A stretch of DNA of 64,000 nucleotides, taken from contig JAHCJY010000006.1 of the NCBI GenBank assembly GCA_026126065.1, forward strand, positions 124,001-188,000, written 5' to 3'. This DNA is from Bauldia sp. (GTDB lineage: Bacteria; Pseudomonadota; Alphaproteobacteria; Rhizobiales; Kaistiaceae). A program made the position numbers and the translations under genes. Below are positions 35,889 to 44,545 of this stretch, one piece after another (the stretch's first letter is position 1; each line of letters begins with the position of its first letter). The notes below the pieces were generated by a model. It worked only from the letters and a program-made list of their open reading frames with translations, was not told where the DNA came from and made no database searches.

Positions 35889-37319
35889 ATGCTCAGCCGC
35901 CTTCTCGTCGCCACTCTCGCCCTCGTCGCCGCGACCGCTGCCGCAGCGCAGGACTCTCCACCGGCGCCCGCGATGTTCCTCGCCCCGGAGGTGTCAACCT
36001 CGGGCGGCTCGATCGCGGTCGGCCCCGACGGCGTGCTCCACGCGGCGGCTGCAAGCTACGGCCCGGGCACCGACCAGGTCGTCACCTGGGCAACGTGCGC
36101 CCGGGACTGTGACAGCGAGGCGAACTGGCGTCGCGTCGAGCTTCCGGTGCCCGGCGCCATCGCCACCGAGATCGCGGTGACGCCGCGCGGCGCGCCGCGT
36201 CTCCTCATCAGGGCGACGGCGGCGGCCGGAGCCGGCGGCCGGGACTTCCTCTACGCCGAATGCGGCGCGCTGACCGGCCCGTGGGCACCGGAGGGGGTGC
36301 CCGAATCCTGCTACGATCCCTCAGGCTGGCGCATCGTCCGGGTGACCGGCAACAACGAATCCTCGATGGGGGATTTCTTCGAGTACCTGTTGCCGTACCG
36401 CACCTTCGCGCTCGATCCGGCCGGCAACCCGCGCTTCATCTATACCGACAGCAACTACGCCATCGAGCCGGACCACTACGGCGCGTTCTACATGAGCTGC
36501 GAGCGCGCCTGCACCGATCCGCGCAACTGGACCGAAACCAACCTCGCCAACCAGCGCGGCTACAGCACCGAGCAGTTCACGCGACCTGTCCTGACCATCG
36601 GCCCCGAAGGCTCCGCGCACGTCCTTGCCTGGGTCTATGCGTTCGAGCCCGACGGCACCGATCTCCCGGACGACCTCTACTACTACGAGTGCCCGGCCGA
36701 ATGCGCCGATCGCGGCAACTGGAGCCGCGTGTCGCTCGTCAACGCCGGCAGCGGCTCCTACCCGAGCCCGACCTGGGACCTTGCCATCGACCCCGACGGC
36801 CGGCCGCGCGCCGCCGTCTTCGTCGGTGGCGGCGCCGAGATCGAAGGGATCGACTACAGCCTCGTCTACCTCTGGTGCGACGCTGCCTGCACCGGCGACA
36901 CGGGCTGGGCCGGCAACGTCATCTATGACGGCGGCTACGGCGAAGCGCCTGACCTTGCCATCGGCGCCGACGGCCGTCCGCGCGTCGCCTTCCTCACCGA
37001 CGACGGACTGCCGGTGGTCGCTGTGTGCGATGCGGCCTGCGAGACCGACGAATCCGTCTGGGACGGCGTCGTTTTCGAGGATGAGTCCGACATGGCCGCG
37101 GACCGTCCCACCGCCATCCCCTTCACCTGCGACGGCGAACTGTGGAACGCGCTGTCACCCCGCCTGGCGCTCGGGCCGGCAGGCGAACTGTTCGTCGGCT
37201 ACGATGTCTCCGTCGAGGCGCGCTGCCTCTACCGCGAGTTCCAGCGCCCGGAGATCACCTTCGAGTTCCACGAAATCTGGCGCGGCGTCCGGATCGCGCA
37301 GCCGATGCTCGGGCAGTAG
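35889..37319 (+). CDS. Secreted protein with repeated C-x3-C...W modules
   Basis: A 476-residue exported protein. Signal peptide to about residue 20 (AAAAQD). The mature part repeats a module of about 50-65 residues: a DPDGRPR-type turn, a beta strand, then C-x3-C followed by W. Five clear copies have C70/C74/W80, C204/C208/W214, C268/C272/W278, C330/C334/W340 and C380/C384/W391; a sixth is degenerate near C125. The DPDGRPR turns recall beta-propeller proteins of the sialidase or BNR type. No family is recognised. I read it as a disulfide-stapled propeller, probably binding rather than catalytic. Confidence 0.7.
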   Translation: MLSRLLVATLALVAATAAAAQDSPPAPAMFLAPEVSTSGGSIAVGPDGVLHAAAASYGPGTDQVVTWATCARDCDSEANWRRVELPVPGAIATEIAVTPRGAPRLLIRATAAAGAGGRDFLYAECGALTGPWAPEGVPESCYDPSGWRIVRVTGNNESSMGDFFEYLLPYRTFALDPAGNPRFIYTDSNYAIEPDHYGAFYMSCERACTDPRNWTETNLANQRGYSTEQFTRPVLTIGPEGSAHVLAWVYAFEPDGTDLPDDLYYYECPAECADRGNWSRVSLVNAGSGSYPSPTWDLAIDPDGRPRAAVFVGGGAEIEGIDYSLVYLWCDAACTGDTGWAGNVIYDGGYGEAPDLAIGADGRPRVAFLTDDGLPVVAVCDAACETDESVWDGVVFEDESDMAADRPTAIPFTCDGELWNALSPRLALGPAGELFVGYDVSVEARCLYREFQRPEITFEFHEIWRGVRIAQPMLGQ

Positions 37320-37359
37320 CACCGACAAGGAATGTTGGTTCGGATCGACGTTGACCGCT

Positions 37360-37534
37360 CCCTCGCCCCGTTCGGGGAGAGGGATCAATCCCTTGGTGAG
37401 GCGCAGCCGAGCTTAGGGATTGAGGGTGAGGGGGCACCGGTGGTGAGTTTCTGCGACCGCGCCCCCTCACCCTGCTTCGCTAGGCTCGCTTCGTTCGCCA
37501 AGCTCCGCATCCCTCTCCCCGGATGGGGCGAGGG
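37360..37534. repeat. Structured palindromic repeat element before recQ
   Basis: The outer arms 37360-37385 and 37509-37534 are inverted with 3 mismatches over 26 bases. Inside, CAATCCCT (37386-37393) pairs with AGGGATTG (37415-37422), and a 13-base arm (37423-37435) pairs perfectly with 37461-37473. It fills the gap between two convergent genes. It shares the CCCTCTCCCC / GGGGCGAGGG core with the element near 47063. Confidence 0.75.
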
Positions 37535-37556
37535 GAGTGCGCTGCAGGACGGCAAC

Positions 37557-39365
37557 TTACTGCGCTGCCGCGATCACCTTCAGGAAGGCCGGCCCGTACC
37601 GCTCCAGCTTCGAGCGGCCGATGCCGGGGATGTCGGCCAGGCCGGAGATGTCCCTCGGCTTCGCCGCCGCGAGCGCCCGCAGCGTCGCGTCGTGGAACAC
37701 CACATAGGGCGGCACGCCCTGCTCGCGGGCGAGGCGAAGGCGCTCGGCACGCAGCGCGTCGAACAGTTCGTCGCCGGGACCCGACGGCACGGCAGTCGCC
37801 TCCATGCGCCGCCGCGAGCGTCCGCGCTCCGGCGCCGCCTCGCGCCGCAGCTCGACCTTCCGCTGGCCGCGCAGCACCTCGCGCGCGCCCTCGCCGAAGG
37901 TGAGCGCGCCGAAGGCGGTGTGGTCGACCACGACGATCCCGCTCGCAACGAGCTGCCGCAACACGGAGCGCCAGGTCCGGTCATCCAGATCGGCGCCGAC
38001 GCCGAACGTGGGCAGCCTGTCATGGCCGGCGTTCCCGACCTTCTCCGTCCGTTCGCCGCGGAGGATGTCGATGATGTGGCCCGCGCCGTAGCGTGAGCCG
38101 GTGCGATAGATCGCCGAAAGGATCTTCTGCGCCGCCTGGCTGCCGTCGAACGTTTCCGCCGGCGAGCGGCAGGCATCGCAGTTGCCGCACGGGCCGGGAT
38201 AGATCTCGCCGAAATGCGCGAGCAGCGCTTGGCGGCGGCAGCCCGTCGTCTCGCAGATGCCGAGGAGCGCGTTGAGTTTCGCGCGTTCGACGCGCTTCAC
38301 CGTGTCGTCGGCCGCGCCCTCGTCGATCATCCGCCCGCGCTGGACGACGTCCGCCATCCCGTAGGTCATGAACGCCTCGGCCGGTCCGCCATCACGCCCG
38401 GCGCGGCCGGTCTCCTGATAGTAGGCCTCGATCGACGACGGCAGGTCGAGATGGACGACGTAACGGATATCCGGCTTGTCGATGCCCATGCCGAAGGCGA
38501 CGGTGGCGACGAGCACCACGCCGTCCTCGCGGATGAAGGTGTCCTGGTTGCCGTCGCGCGTCTCGCGGTCGAGTCCGGCGTGGTAGGGCAGGGCGCGGAT
38601 GCCCTCCATCGCGAGCCACGCCGCGGTCTCGTCGACCTTCCGCCGGCTGAGGCAGTAGACGATGCCGCTCTCGCCCTTGTGCCGGTCGAGGAAACCCCGA
38701 AGCTGCCGTCGACCGCCTTCACGCAGCGCGATTGCGTAGGAGATGTTGGGCCGGTCGAAGCTTGTCGCGAAGATGCGGGCGGTCTGGAGATGCAGCTTGT
38801 CGACGATGTCGCGCCGCGTATCGGCATCCGCCGTAGCCGTCAGCGCAAGCCGCGGCACGCCCGGAAACCGCTCCGCCAGCATGCCGAGTTTCCGGTACTC
38901 CGGTCGGAAGTCATGGCCCCACTGGCTGACGCAGTGCGCCTCGTCGATGGCAATCAGCGACACCGGCAGCCGTTCCAGCATCGTCAGGAACCCGTCCATC
39001 ATCAGCCGCTCGGGCGTGACATAGAGAAGGTCGAGTTTTCCCGACAGAAGGTCAGCCCGGCTCCGCGCGATCTCCTCCGGCGCGATTGCCGAGTTGAGCG
39101 CCGCCGCCCGCACGCCCGCCTGCTTCAGCGCCTCGACCTGGTCCCGCATCAGCGCGATCAGCGGCGAAACGACGATCGCCACCCCCGGCCGGCACAGCGC
39201 CGGCACCTGGTAGCAGACCGACTTCCCCTTGCCCGTCGGGAACAGCACCACCGCATCGCCGCCCGCCACGACGTGGCGCACCACATCCTCCTGCTCGCCG
39301 CGAAACGCGGCGTGACCGAACACGGTCTTGAGGACAACGGCGGGATCGGAGGCGACGACAGTCAC
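37557..39365 (-). CDS. recQ: ATP-dependent DNA helicase RecQ
   Basis: A 602-residue RecQ. Walker A reads FPTGKGKS at 42-49 (lysine where most RecQ have glycine), motif II DEAH within AIDEAHCVSQWGHDFRPEY, and the zinc site C-x(16)-C-x2-C-x2-C in CETTGCRR ... CGNCDAC. An RQC domain and a C-terminal HRDC domain (GDELFDALRAERL to the end) are complete. GTG start at 39365. The helicase unwinds forked DNA in recombination and replication restart. Confidence 0.95.
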   Translation of the reverse strand: MTVVASDPAVVLKTVFGHAAFRGEQEDVVRHVVAGGDAVVLFPTGKGKSVCYQVPALCRPGVAIVVSPLIALMRDQVEALKQAGVRAAALNSAIAPEEIARSRADLLSGKLDLLYVTPERLMMDGFLTMLERLPVSLIAIDEAHCVSQWGHDFRPEYRKLGMLAERFPGVPRLALTATADADTRRDIVDKLHLQTARIFATSFDRPNISYAIALREGGRRQLRGFLDRHKGESGIVYCLSRRKVDETAAWLAMEGIRALPYHAGLDRETRDGNQDTFIREDGVVLVATVAFGMGIDKPDIRYVVHLDLPSSIEAYYQETGRAGRDGGPAEAFMTYGMADVVQRGRMIDEGAADDTVKRVERAKLNALLGICETTGCRRQALLAHFGEIYPGPCGNCDACRSPAETFDGSQAAQKILSAIYRTGSRYGAGHIIDILRGERTEKVGNAGHDRLPTFGVGADLDDRTWRSVLRQLVASGIVVVDHTAFGALTFGEGAREVLRGQRKVELRREAAPERGRSRRRMEATAVPSGPGDELFDALRAERLRLAREQGVPPYVVFHDATLRALAAAKPRDISGLADIPGIGRSKLERYGPAFLKVIAAAQ

Positions 39366-39366
39366 G

Positions 39367-39413
39367 GAATGGGCGAGTCGGAGAAGGAATGGGGTGAGTC
39401 GGAGAAGGACTGG
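39367..39413. repeat. Two-copy imperfect tandem repeat upstream of recQ
   Basis: Two adjacent copies of about 20-21 bases share the core GAGTCGGAGAAGG. They lie within 50 bases upstream of the recQ start. Possibly a regulatory site; no more can be said. Confidence 0.45.
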
Positions 39414-39465
39414 AGAGAGATACTAGCGGGTGTTGCGGCGGACGTGTGGTCCGTGCCCGCAATCC

Positions 39466-39500
39466 AAATCCGCTCATCCCCGCGCAGGCGGGGACCCATC
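39466..39500 (+). repeat. 35-bp repeat, left arm, flanking GIY-YIG gene
   Basis: A 35-base unit that begins AAATCCGCTCATCCCCGCG and ends GGCGGGGACCCATC. It contains a 7-bp hairpin (TCCCCGC / GCGGGGA). The right arm at 39895-39929 is its reverse complement with one mismatch in the hairpin loop. Confidence 0.85.
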
Positions 39501-39565
39501 AAGGCAAGAAATTGGGGCGGTGACGCCGCGTCCGGTAGGCAAAATAATGATGTAGTGTGCCGCCG

Positions 39566-39856
39566 ATGAAGCCCTTCTACGTCTACATCATCTGCAACAA
39601 ACCGTTTGGAACGCTCTACATCGGCAGTACCGATGACATCGGCCGGCGCATCTATGAGCATCGGGAAGGCCTGTTCCCCGGCTTCTCGAAGAAATACGGG
39701 CTGAAGATTCTTGTCTGGTACGAACTGGCTGAGAGCCGGGAGACCGCGTTCACTCGGGAGCGTCAGCTCAAGAAGTGGAACAGGGACTGGAAGCTCCGCC
39801 TCATCGCGGAGATGAACCCGGAGTGGCGGGACCTCTACGAGGAACTCCTGCACTAG
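39566..39856 (+). CDS. GIY-YIG endonuclease domain protein
   Basis: A 96-residue stand-alone GIY-YIG nuclease-domain protein. The YVYII strand replaces the GIY triplet, LYIGSTDDIGRRIYEHR carries the YIG and catalytic arginine, and the C-terminal half has QLKKWNRDWKLRLI. ATG at 39566 (a GTG at 39557 would add three residues). The ribosome site is poor. It lies inside the 35-bp inverted repeat. Family members of this size are often single genes with no known role. Confidence 0.85.
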   Translation: MKPFYVYIICNKPFGTLYIGSTDDIGRRIYEHREGLFPGFSKKYGLKILVWYELAESRETAFTRERQLKKWNRDWKLRLIAEMNPEWRDLYEELLH

Positions 39857-39894
39857 CTGTGTTGTGGGCCTTCGGCCCGAAGTCGCTGGGCGGA

Positions 39895-39929
39895 GATGGG
39901 TCCCCGCCTTCGCGGGGATGAGCGGATTT
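39895..39929 (-). repeat. 35-bp repeat, right arm, flanking GIY-YIG gene
   Basis: Reverse complement of the left arm at 39466-39500, 34 of 35 bases matching. The two arms face inward around the nuclease gene with 394 bases between them. Each arm is itself REP-like, having a GC-rich hairpin. Confidence 0.85.
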
Positions 39930-39971
39930 GGGGGTGCCGTTCGCCGGCCCAAAAGGCACTGAAGACCTGGG

Positions 39972-40385
39972 TTACGCCCGCTCGAACAGAATGTCCTGCG
40001 CGCCCTGCCACAGCGTCATCTTCCCGAGCGGCGTGACGTTCTCCATGCCCTCGATGATCGTCAGGAAGTGGTTGCCCGCCAGCTGCCCCACCTTGGAGGC
40101 GAAGCGGACGCCGCCATAGGCGAGGAGGATCTCCGTCTCGCTGATCCCGCCGGGGTAAAGGATGATCTGACCCGGCGCCGGGAAGCTGGTGTGGTTCTCG
40201 TACGGGAGGCCCATCTCGAAATCGCCGAGCGGGATCCAGCACGCCTCGCCGCTCCAGCGCACATGGATGATCTTCTGCCGGAACGGCAGCAGTTCGAGGA
40301 AGCGCGCGCACGTTTTTGGCGCGTCGGTCTCTTCCATGCGCGCCAGGAATCTGTACGGGCCGGCGGTGATGGCGATGTTCGTCAC
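39972..40385 (-). CDS. DUF3830 family protein
   Basis: A 137-residue DUF3830 (cyclophilin-like fold) protein. Landmarks: RFLARMEETDAPKTCARFLELLPF, IIHVRWSGEACWIPLGDF and GEMGLPYENHTS-like loops. GTG at 40385 overlaps the upstream hydrolase stop by GTGA. DUF3830 genes often accompany ureide or hydantoin-type catabolic enzymes, as here. Mechanism unknown. Confidence 0.85.
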   Translation of the reverse strand: MTNIAITAGPYRFLARMEETDAPKTCARFLELLPFRQKIIHVRWSGEACWIPLGDFEMGLPYENHTSFPAPGQIILYPGGISETEILLAYGGVRFASKVGQLAGNHFLTIIEGMENVTPLGKMTLWQGAQDILFERA

Positions 40386-41668
40386 GAAGAACTCCCGATG
40401 GGCGGCCGCTGCAGGCGACCGGGGTCGAAGGACAGGATGAAGTCCACGAGCGCGCGGACGGCGAGGTCGGCGTCCTCGGCGAGGATCGACTCCGCCGGAT
40501 TGTGGCTGATGCCGCCCTTGCAGCGCACGAACATCATTCCGATCGGGCACAGGCTCGCAATCGCCATGCCATCATGGCCGGCCCCGCTGGCGAGGCGCGG
40601 CGCGTCGAGGCCGAGCCCGGCGATCGCCGCAGCGAGGCCGTCGGCCAGCGCCGGATCGCACGGCGTTGCCGCCGCGTCGTGGTAGCGGACCATCGACACG
40701 CTGAGCCGGCGCTGCTCGGCGATGGCGTCGAACGCGGCGCGGATGCGCATCTCGGCGGCAGCGCGATCGGCGTCCACCGGCGCGCGAAGGTCGAGCGAGA
40801 AGCGCACGAGGCCGGGGATGACGTTGGTGGCACCGTTCGGCACCGCGATCGTGCCCACGGTCGCGACGAGGTTCTCCGCGGCCTTGGCGATCGCCTCGGC
40901 CGCCAGCACCATCTCGCTCGCGCCGGAAATGGCGTCCCAGCGAAGGTCCATCGGCGTTGTCCCGGCGTGCCCGGCGCGGCCGTATACCGTCACGTCGAAC
41001 CGGCTCGCGCCGCTGATGGCGGTGACGACACCCAACGGCGTGCCGATCCGCTCCAGTACCGGCCCCTGCTCGATGTGGACCTCGATATAGGCGAGCGTCT
41101 CGCCCCGCCGTCTCGCCGCGCCGGGGATCGCGGCGGGGTCGCAGCCGAACAGGCGGAGCGCCTCCTCCACGGAGCTGCCTTCGATGTCGCGCGCCGCCAG
41201 CGACCGTTCGTCGAACGTGCCGGCGACCGCGCGCGAACCGAGAAGGGTTGTCGGGAAGCGGATGCCCTCCTCGTCGCCGAAGGCGAGCACCTCGATCGCG
41301 AAGGGCAGCAGCGCACCGCGTCGCCGTATTTCATCCACCGCGGCGATGGCGGCGACCACGCCGAGCGGGCCGTCATACTTGCCCGCGTCGCGGATCGAAT
41401 CGATGTGCGAGCCGAGGAGGAGGGCCGGAAGGCCCGGGTGCTCGCCCTCGAGCCGGCCGATGATATTGCCGGCGGCGTCGACATGCGTCGCCATTCCGGC
41501 CGCTTCCATCCACGCCGCGACCTGCGCGGCGGCCGCCCGGTGGGACGGGCTGAGATAGAGGCGCGTGATGCGACCCGGCTCGTCCGTGAAGGCGGCGAGT
41601 TCGTCGAGCCGGGCCATCACGGCCTGGCCGGCGCCGGTGGGCGCGATGTCTGCGGAAGCAGCGCTCAT
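40382..41668 (-). CDS. Allantoate amidohydrolase / N-carbamoyl-amino acid hydrolase family
   Basis: A 428-residue M20-type dinuclear zinc amidohydrolase. Metal-site motifs: LLLGSHIDSIRDAGKYDGPLG, EVLAFGDEEGIRFP and YIEVHIEQGP, and near the end GAGHDGMAIA and the substrate arginine/asparagine loops. With the PuuE-type allantoinase directly upstream (ATGA), allantoate to ureidoglycine/ureidoglycolate is the expected reaction. Motifs do not exclude an N-carbamoyl-beta-amino acid substrate, which would fit pyrimidine breakdown. Confidence 0.87.
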   Translation of the reverse strand: MSAASADIAPTGAGQAVMARLDELAAFTDEPGRITRLYLSPSHRAAAAQVAAWMEAAGMATHVDAAGNIIGRLEGEHPGLPALLLGSHIDSIRDAGKYDGPLGVVAAIAAVDEIRRRGALLPFAIEVLAFGDEEGIRFPTTLLGSRAVAGTFDERSLAARDIEGSSVEEALRLFGCDPAAIPGAARRRGETLAYIEVHIEQGPVLERIGTPLGVVTAISGASRFDVTVYGRAGHAGTTPMDLRWDAISGASEMVLAAEAIAKAAENLVATVGTIAVPNGATNVIPGLVRFSLDLRAPVDADRAAAEMRIRAAFDAIAEQRRLSVSMVRYHDAAATPCDPALADGLAAAIAGLGLDAPRLASGAGHDGMAIASLCPIGMMFVRCKGGISHNPAESILAEDADLAVRALVDFILSFDPGRLQRPPIGSSS

Positions 41669-42585
41669 GGCGCGGGGGAGTGCCACTCCCGCCAGTGCCG
41701 CGCAATGTCGATCCGGCGCGGCAGCCATACGCGCTCGTGGGAAAGCACGTGCTCGATGAACCGCGCCAGCGAGGCCGCGCGGCCCGGCCGGCCGACGAGG
41801 CGGCAGTGGAGGCCGATGCTCAGCATCTTCGGCGCGCCTGCCACGCCCTCGGCGTACAGGACATCGAATGCGTCGCGGAGATAGGCGTAGAACTGGTCGC
41901 CCGAGTTGAACCCCTGCGCCGTCGCAAAGCGCATGTCATTGGTGTCGAGCGTGTAGGGGATGATTAGGAACGGCCCGTTCGGGCCTTCGATCCAGTACGG
42001 CAGGTCGTCGGCGTAAGAGTCTGACGAATAAAGGAAACCACCTTCCTCGGCGGCCAGCCGCATCGAGTTCATCGACGACCGGCCCTGGTAGAGGCCGAGT
42101 GGCCGCTCGCCCGTGACCTCCGTGTGGATGCGCACCGCCTCGGCGATCTCGGCGCGCTCCTCCTCGGCGGATTTGTCCTTCATCTCGACCCATTTGAGGC
42201 CGTGGCTCGCGATCTCCCAGTTGGCCTCCTTCATCGCGGCGACGATCTCGGGCGCTCGGGCCATTGCGGTCGCAACGCCGTACACTGTCACCGGCACGCG
42301 AAGGCCCGTGAACAGCCGCCACAGGCGCCAGAAGCCGGCGCGCGAGCCGTATTCGTAGATCGACTCCATGTTGGCGTGGCGCATGCCCGGCCACGGCTGC
42401 GCGCCGGGAATCTCCGACAGGAAGCCTTCGGACGCGGCATCGCCGTGAAGGATGTTGTTCTCGCCGCCCTCCTCGTAGTTGACGACGAACTGCACCGCGA
42501 CGTTCGCGCCGCCCGGCCATCGGGGGTTCGGCGGGTTGCGGCCGTAGCCGATCATGTCGCGAGGGTATGGGATTGGCGGGATCAT
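41665..42585 (-). CDS. puuE: Allantoinase PuuE (polysaccharide-deacetylase fold)
   Basis: A 306-residue cofactor-independent allantoinase. It begins MIPPIPYPRDMIGYGRNPPNP, close to known PuuE, with VQFVVNYEEGGENNILHGD near the start and YQGRSSMNSMRLAAEEGGF and YTLDTNDMRFA further on. It opens allantoin to allantoate. The ATG at 42585 overlaps the N-acetyltransferase stop by ATGA. Second gene of the four-gene operon. Confidence 0.9.
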   Translation of the reverse strand: MIPPIPYPRDMIGYGRNPPNPRWPGGANVAVQFVVNYEEGGENNILHGDAASEGFLSEIPGAQPWPGMRHANMESIYEYGSRAGFWRLWRLFTGLRVPVTVYGVATAMARAPEIVAAMKEANWEIASHGLKWVEMKDKSAEEERAEIAEAVRIHTEVTGERPLGLYQGRSSMNSMRLAAEEGGFLYSSDSYADDLPYWIEGPNGPFLIIPYTLDTNDMRFATAQGFNSGDQFYAYLRDAFDVLYAEGVAGAPKMLSIGLHCRLVGRPGRAASLARFIEHVLSHERVWLPRRIDIARHWREWHSPAP

Positions 42586-43355
42586 GGGGTCTCGATGGCG
42601 AAGTGCTGGCGGAGCAGGCTGGCGCGGTCCTCGGCGGCGTAAGGCGTCTCTGTCCGGCCGCCATCGCGCGTGACGATGACCTTGTCGGCCGTCAAGGTGA
42701 CCCGGCCGGCAGGCAGCGCGATCGTGGCGATCGGCCCCCGCGTGAAGAACGAGGCGGCGTCGGTCTGGTGGAAGGCGCACATGCCGGCAAAGGCCTCGAT
42801 CGGCTGCGGCTCGCGCGAGACGCGGTAGAGCGGGACAAACCCGGTCTCCCCGATCGGCCCCGCCGATAGTTCGACAAGGCCATCCTCGACGGGCGCGAGC
42901 CGGAACGCCCCTGCGATTGCATCGTCCCATTCCCCTTCGGGCCAGGGCAGTGGCTCGCGCGGGCCGTCGCCGAACCCGACATCGGCGAGAAAGTCGCCTT
43001 CCGGGACGGACACGACCAGCGCCAGGTGATCGAACGGTGCGCCGAAACCACCGGTGGCCGCCACGTGGACGCGCCCCTCGATCCGCGTCACGGCAAAGCC
43101 GAGATGGGCAAGCAGCGCGCGGAACGCCTCGTTGAGTTCGAAGCAGAAGCCGCCGCGGCCACGTCGCACCACCTTCTCGAGCGCCGCCTCGGCCCCAAGG
43201 GCGATGGGTCGGCGTCCGACGACGTCGAGGTTTTCGAACGGCACCCGCTCCATGTGCCTTCTCTGAAGGAGGATCAGCGTATCGCGCGTCGGCGGCAGCG
43301 ATGCCGACAGGAGCCCGAGCCTGGCGAGATAGGCCTGGAGGAGGTCAGGCGTCAC
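42582..43355 (-). CDS. Arylamine N-acetyltransferase
   Basis: A 257-residue NAT. The catalytic triad can be placed: cysteine 71 in GGFCFELN, histidine 110 in FDHLAL and aspartate 125 in ADVGFGD. It would transfer acetyl from acetyl-CoA to an arylamine or hydrazine. GTG start at 43355. It is the first gene of the ureide operon and diverges from LysR across a 118-base gap, an unusual partner for allantoin enzymes. Confidence 0.9.
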   Translation of the reverse strand: MTPDLLQAYLARLGLLSASLPPTRDTLILLQRRHMERVPFENLDVVGRRPIALGAEAALEKVVRRGRGGFCFELNEAFRALLAHLGFAVTRIEGRVHVAATGGFGAPFDHLALVVSVPEGDFLADVGFGDGPREPLPWPEGEWDDAIAGAFRLAPVEDGLVELSAGPIGETGFVPLYRVSREPQPIEAFAGMCAFHQTDAASFFTRGPIATIALPAGRVTLTADKVIVTRDGGRTETPYAAEDRASLLRQHFAIETP

Positions 43356-43473
43356 GTTCGCTCCCCATTCCACGACCGCGCGGCGCTCCGGAGGCGCTGT
43401 GGCACGGCGCTTGCGTCGTGGTCGCCATGACGGATTTCCACGGGCTTCGCTGGCTCGACGCGAAAGGCGCACC

Positions 43474-44451
43474 GTGAAGCGCTCGATCGACCTTCAGCTT
43501 CTTCATACCCTGCAGGTGCTCCTGACCGAGAGCAGCGTCTCGCGCACCGCGGAAATTCTCGGCCAGAGCCAGCCGGCCGTGAGCGCCAGCCTGAAGCGGC
43601 TGCGCAGCCTCCTCGACGATCCGCTCCTCGTCCGCAGCGGCTCCCGCCTCGTCCCGACCGAACGCGGCCTCGAGATCCTCGGCAGCGTGGCGCGCGTCCT
43701 GGGTGACATGGAGACGCTCCTCGAGCCGAGCGGAAGCTTCGATCCGGCGACCTCCGAGCGTGCGATCCGCATCGTCGCTGCGAACTGCTTCGGCATCTTC
43801 TTCGTGCCGCGGATCATCAGCCACGTGACCCGGGCCGCGCCGCGCATCTCCCTCGACATCTGCACCATGCCCTCCGAGGACGCACTGATGGCGGACCTCG
43901 AAAAGGGTGCGGTCGACCTCGTCATCGGCAACTGGCCCGATCCGCCGGAAGCCCTTCGAACGGCGCCGCTGCTCGAAACCGACATCGTCTCCATCGTGCG
44001 GGCTGGCCATCCGCTCGCCCGCCGCCAGTCGCTTGGCATGGAGGAGTATCTCCGCCTCGGCCATGTCTCGCCGTCGTCCTCGCGGGTCATCGACGTCAGC
44101 CCGATCGACGGCAGGCTGGCTCAACTCCGCCTCAGCCGCAACATCGTGGCCTCGGTTCCCGAATATGCGATCGCGCCGCGCGTCGTCCGCCAGACCGACC
44201 TCGTCTTCACCACCGGCCGCATGTTCGCCGAGGCGCTCGTCGAGGGCGGCGGCTTCGCCCTCATCGACGCCCCGCCGGAACTCGGCCGGATGAACTTCTA
44301 CCTCCTGTGGCACGAGCGGGCGCACGCCTCGCCGGCGAACCGCTGGCTGCGCGGCATCGTCCGCGGCGCGGCGGCGGAAATCCGCCGGGCGGAGGAGGGG
44401 AGGCAGCCGGCCATGACCGAGGGTGCGTTCCTGCATGAGGCCGCCGAGTGA
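43474..44451 (+). CDS. LysR-family transcriptional regulator
   Basis: A 325-residue LysR. The HTH is QLLHTLQVLLTESSVSRTAEILGQSQPAVSASLKRLR-like (residues 8-45), and the ligand domain runs to about 300. GTG at 43474. It is divergent from the NAT-puuE operon and lies before the deaminase gene, so it could control both. No clear T-N11-A box was found in the 118-base gap. Confidence 0.9.
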   Translation: MKRSIDLQLLHTLQVLLTESSVSRTAEILGQSQPAVSASLKRLRSLLDDPLLVRSGSRLVPTERGLEILGSVARVLGDMETLLEPSGSFDPATSERAIRIVAANCFGIFFVPRIISHVTRAAPRISLDICTMPSEDALMADLEKGAVDLVIGNWPDPPEALRTAPLLETDIVSIVRAGHPLARRQSLGMEEYLRLGHVSPSSSRVIDVSPIDGRLAQLRLSRNIVASVPEYAIAPRVVRQTDLVFTTGRMFAEALVEGGGFALIDAPPELGRMNFYLLWHERAHASPANRWLRGIVRGAAAEIRRAEEGRQPAMTEGAFLHEAAE

Positions 44452-44545
44452 GCGATCACCGGCCCACTGAAACACCAAAGAGACCGTCGCCCCATATGGC
44501 CGCCCTTATAGTCACTATTCGAGTCCGCCCCCTGTTCGGGTGGCG

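Noticed and set aside
37360..37534. CRISPR array
   Set aside because: Arms are inverted and present once each, with no regular spacers.
39466..39929. Insertion sequence with transposase
   Set aside because: The enclosed protein is a GIY-YIG nuclease; no transposase motif and no target-site duplication is visible.
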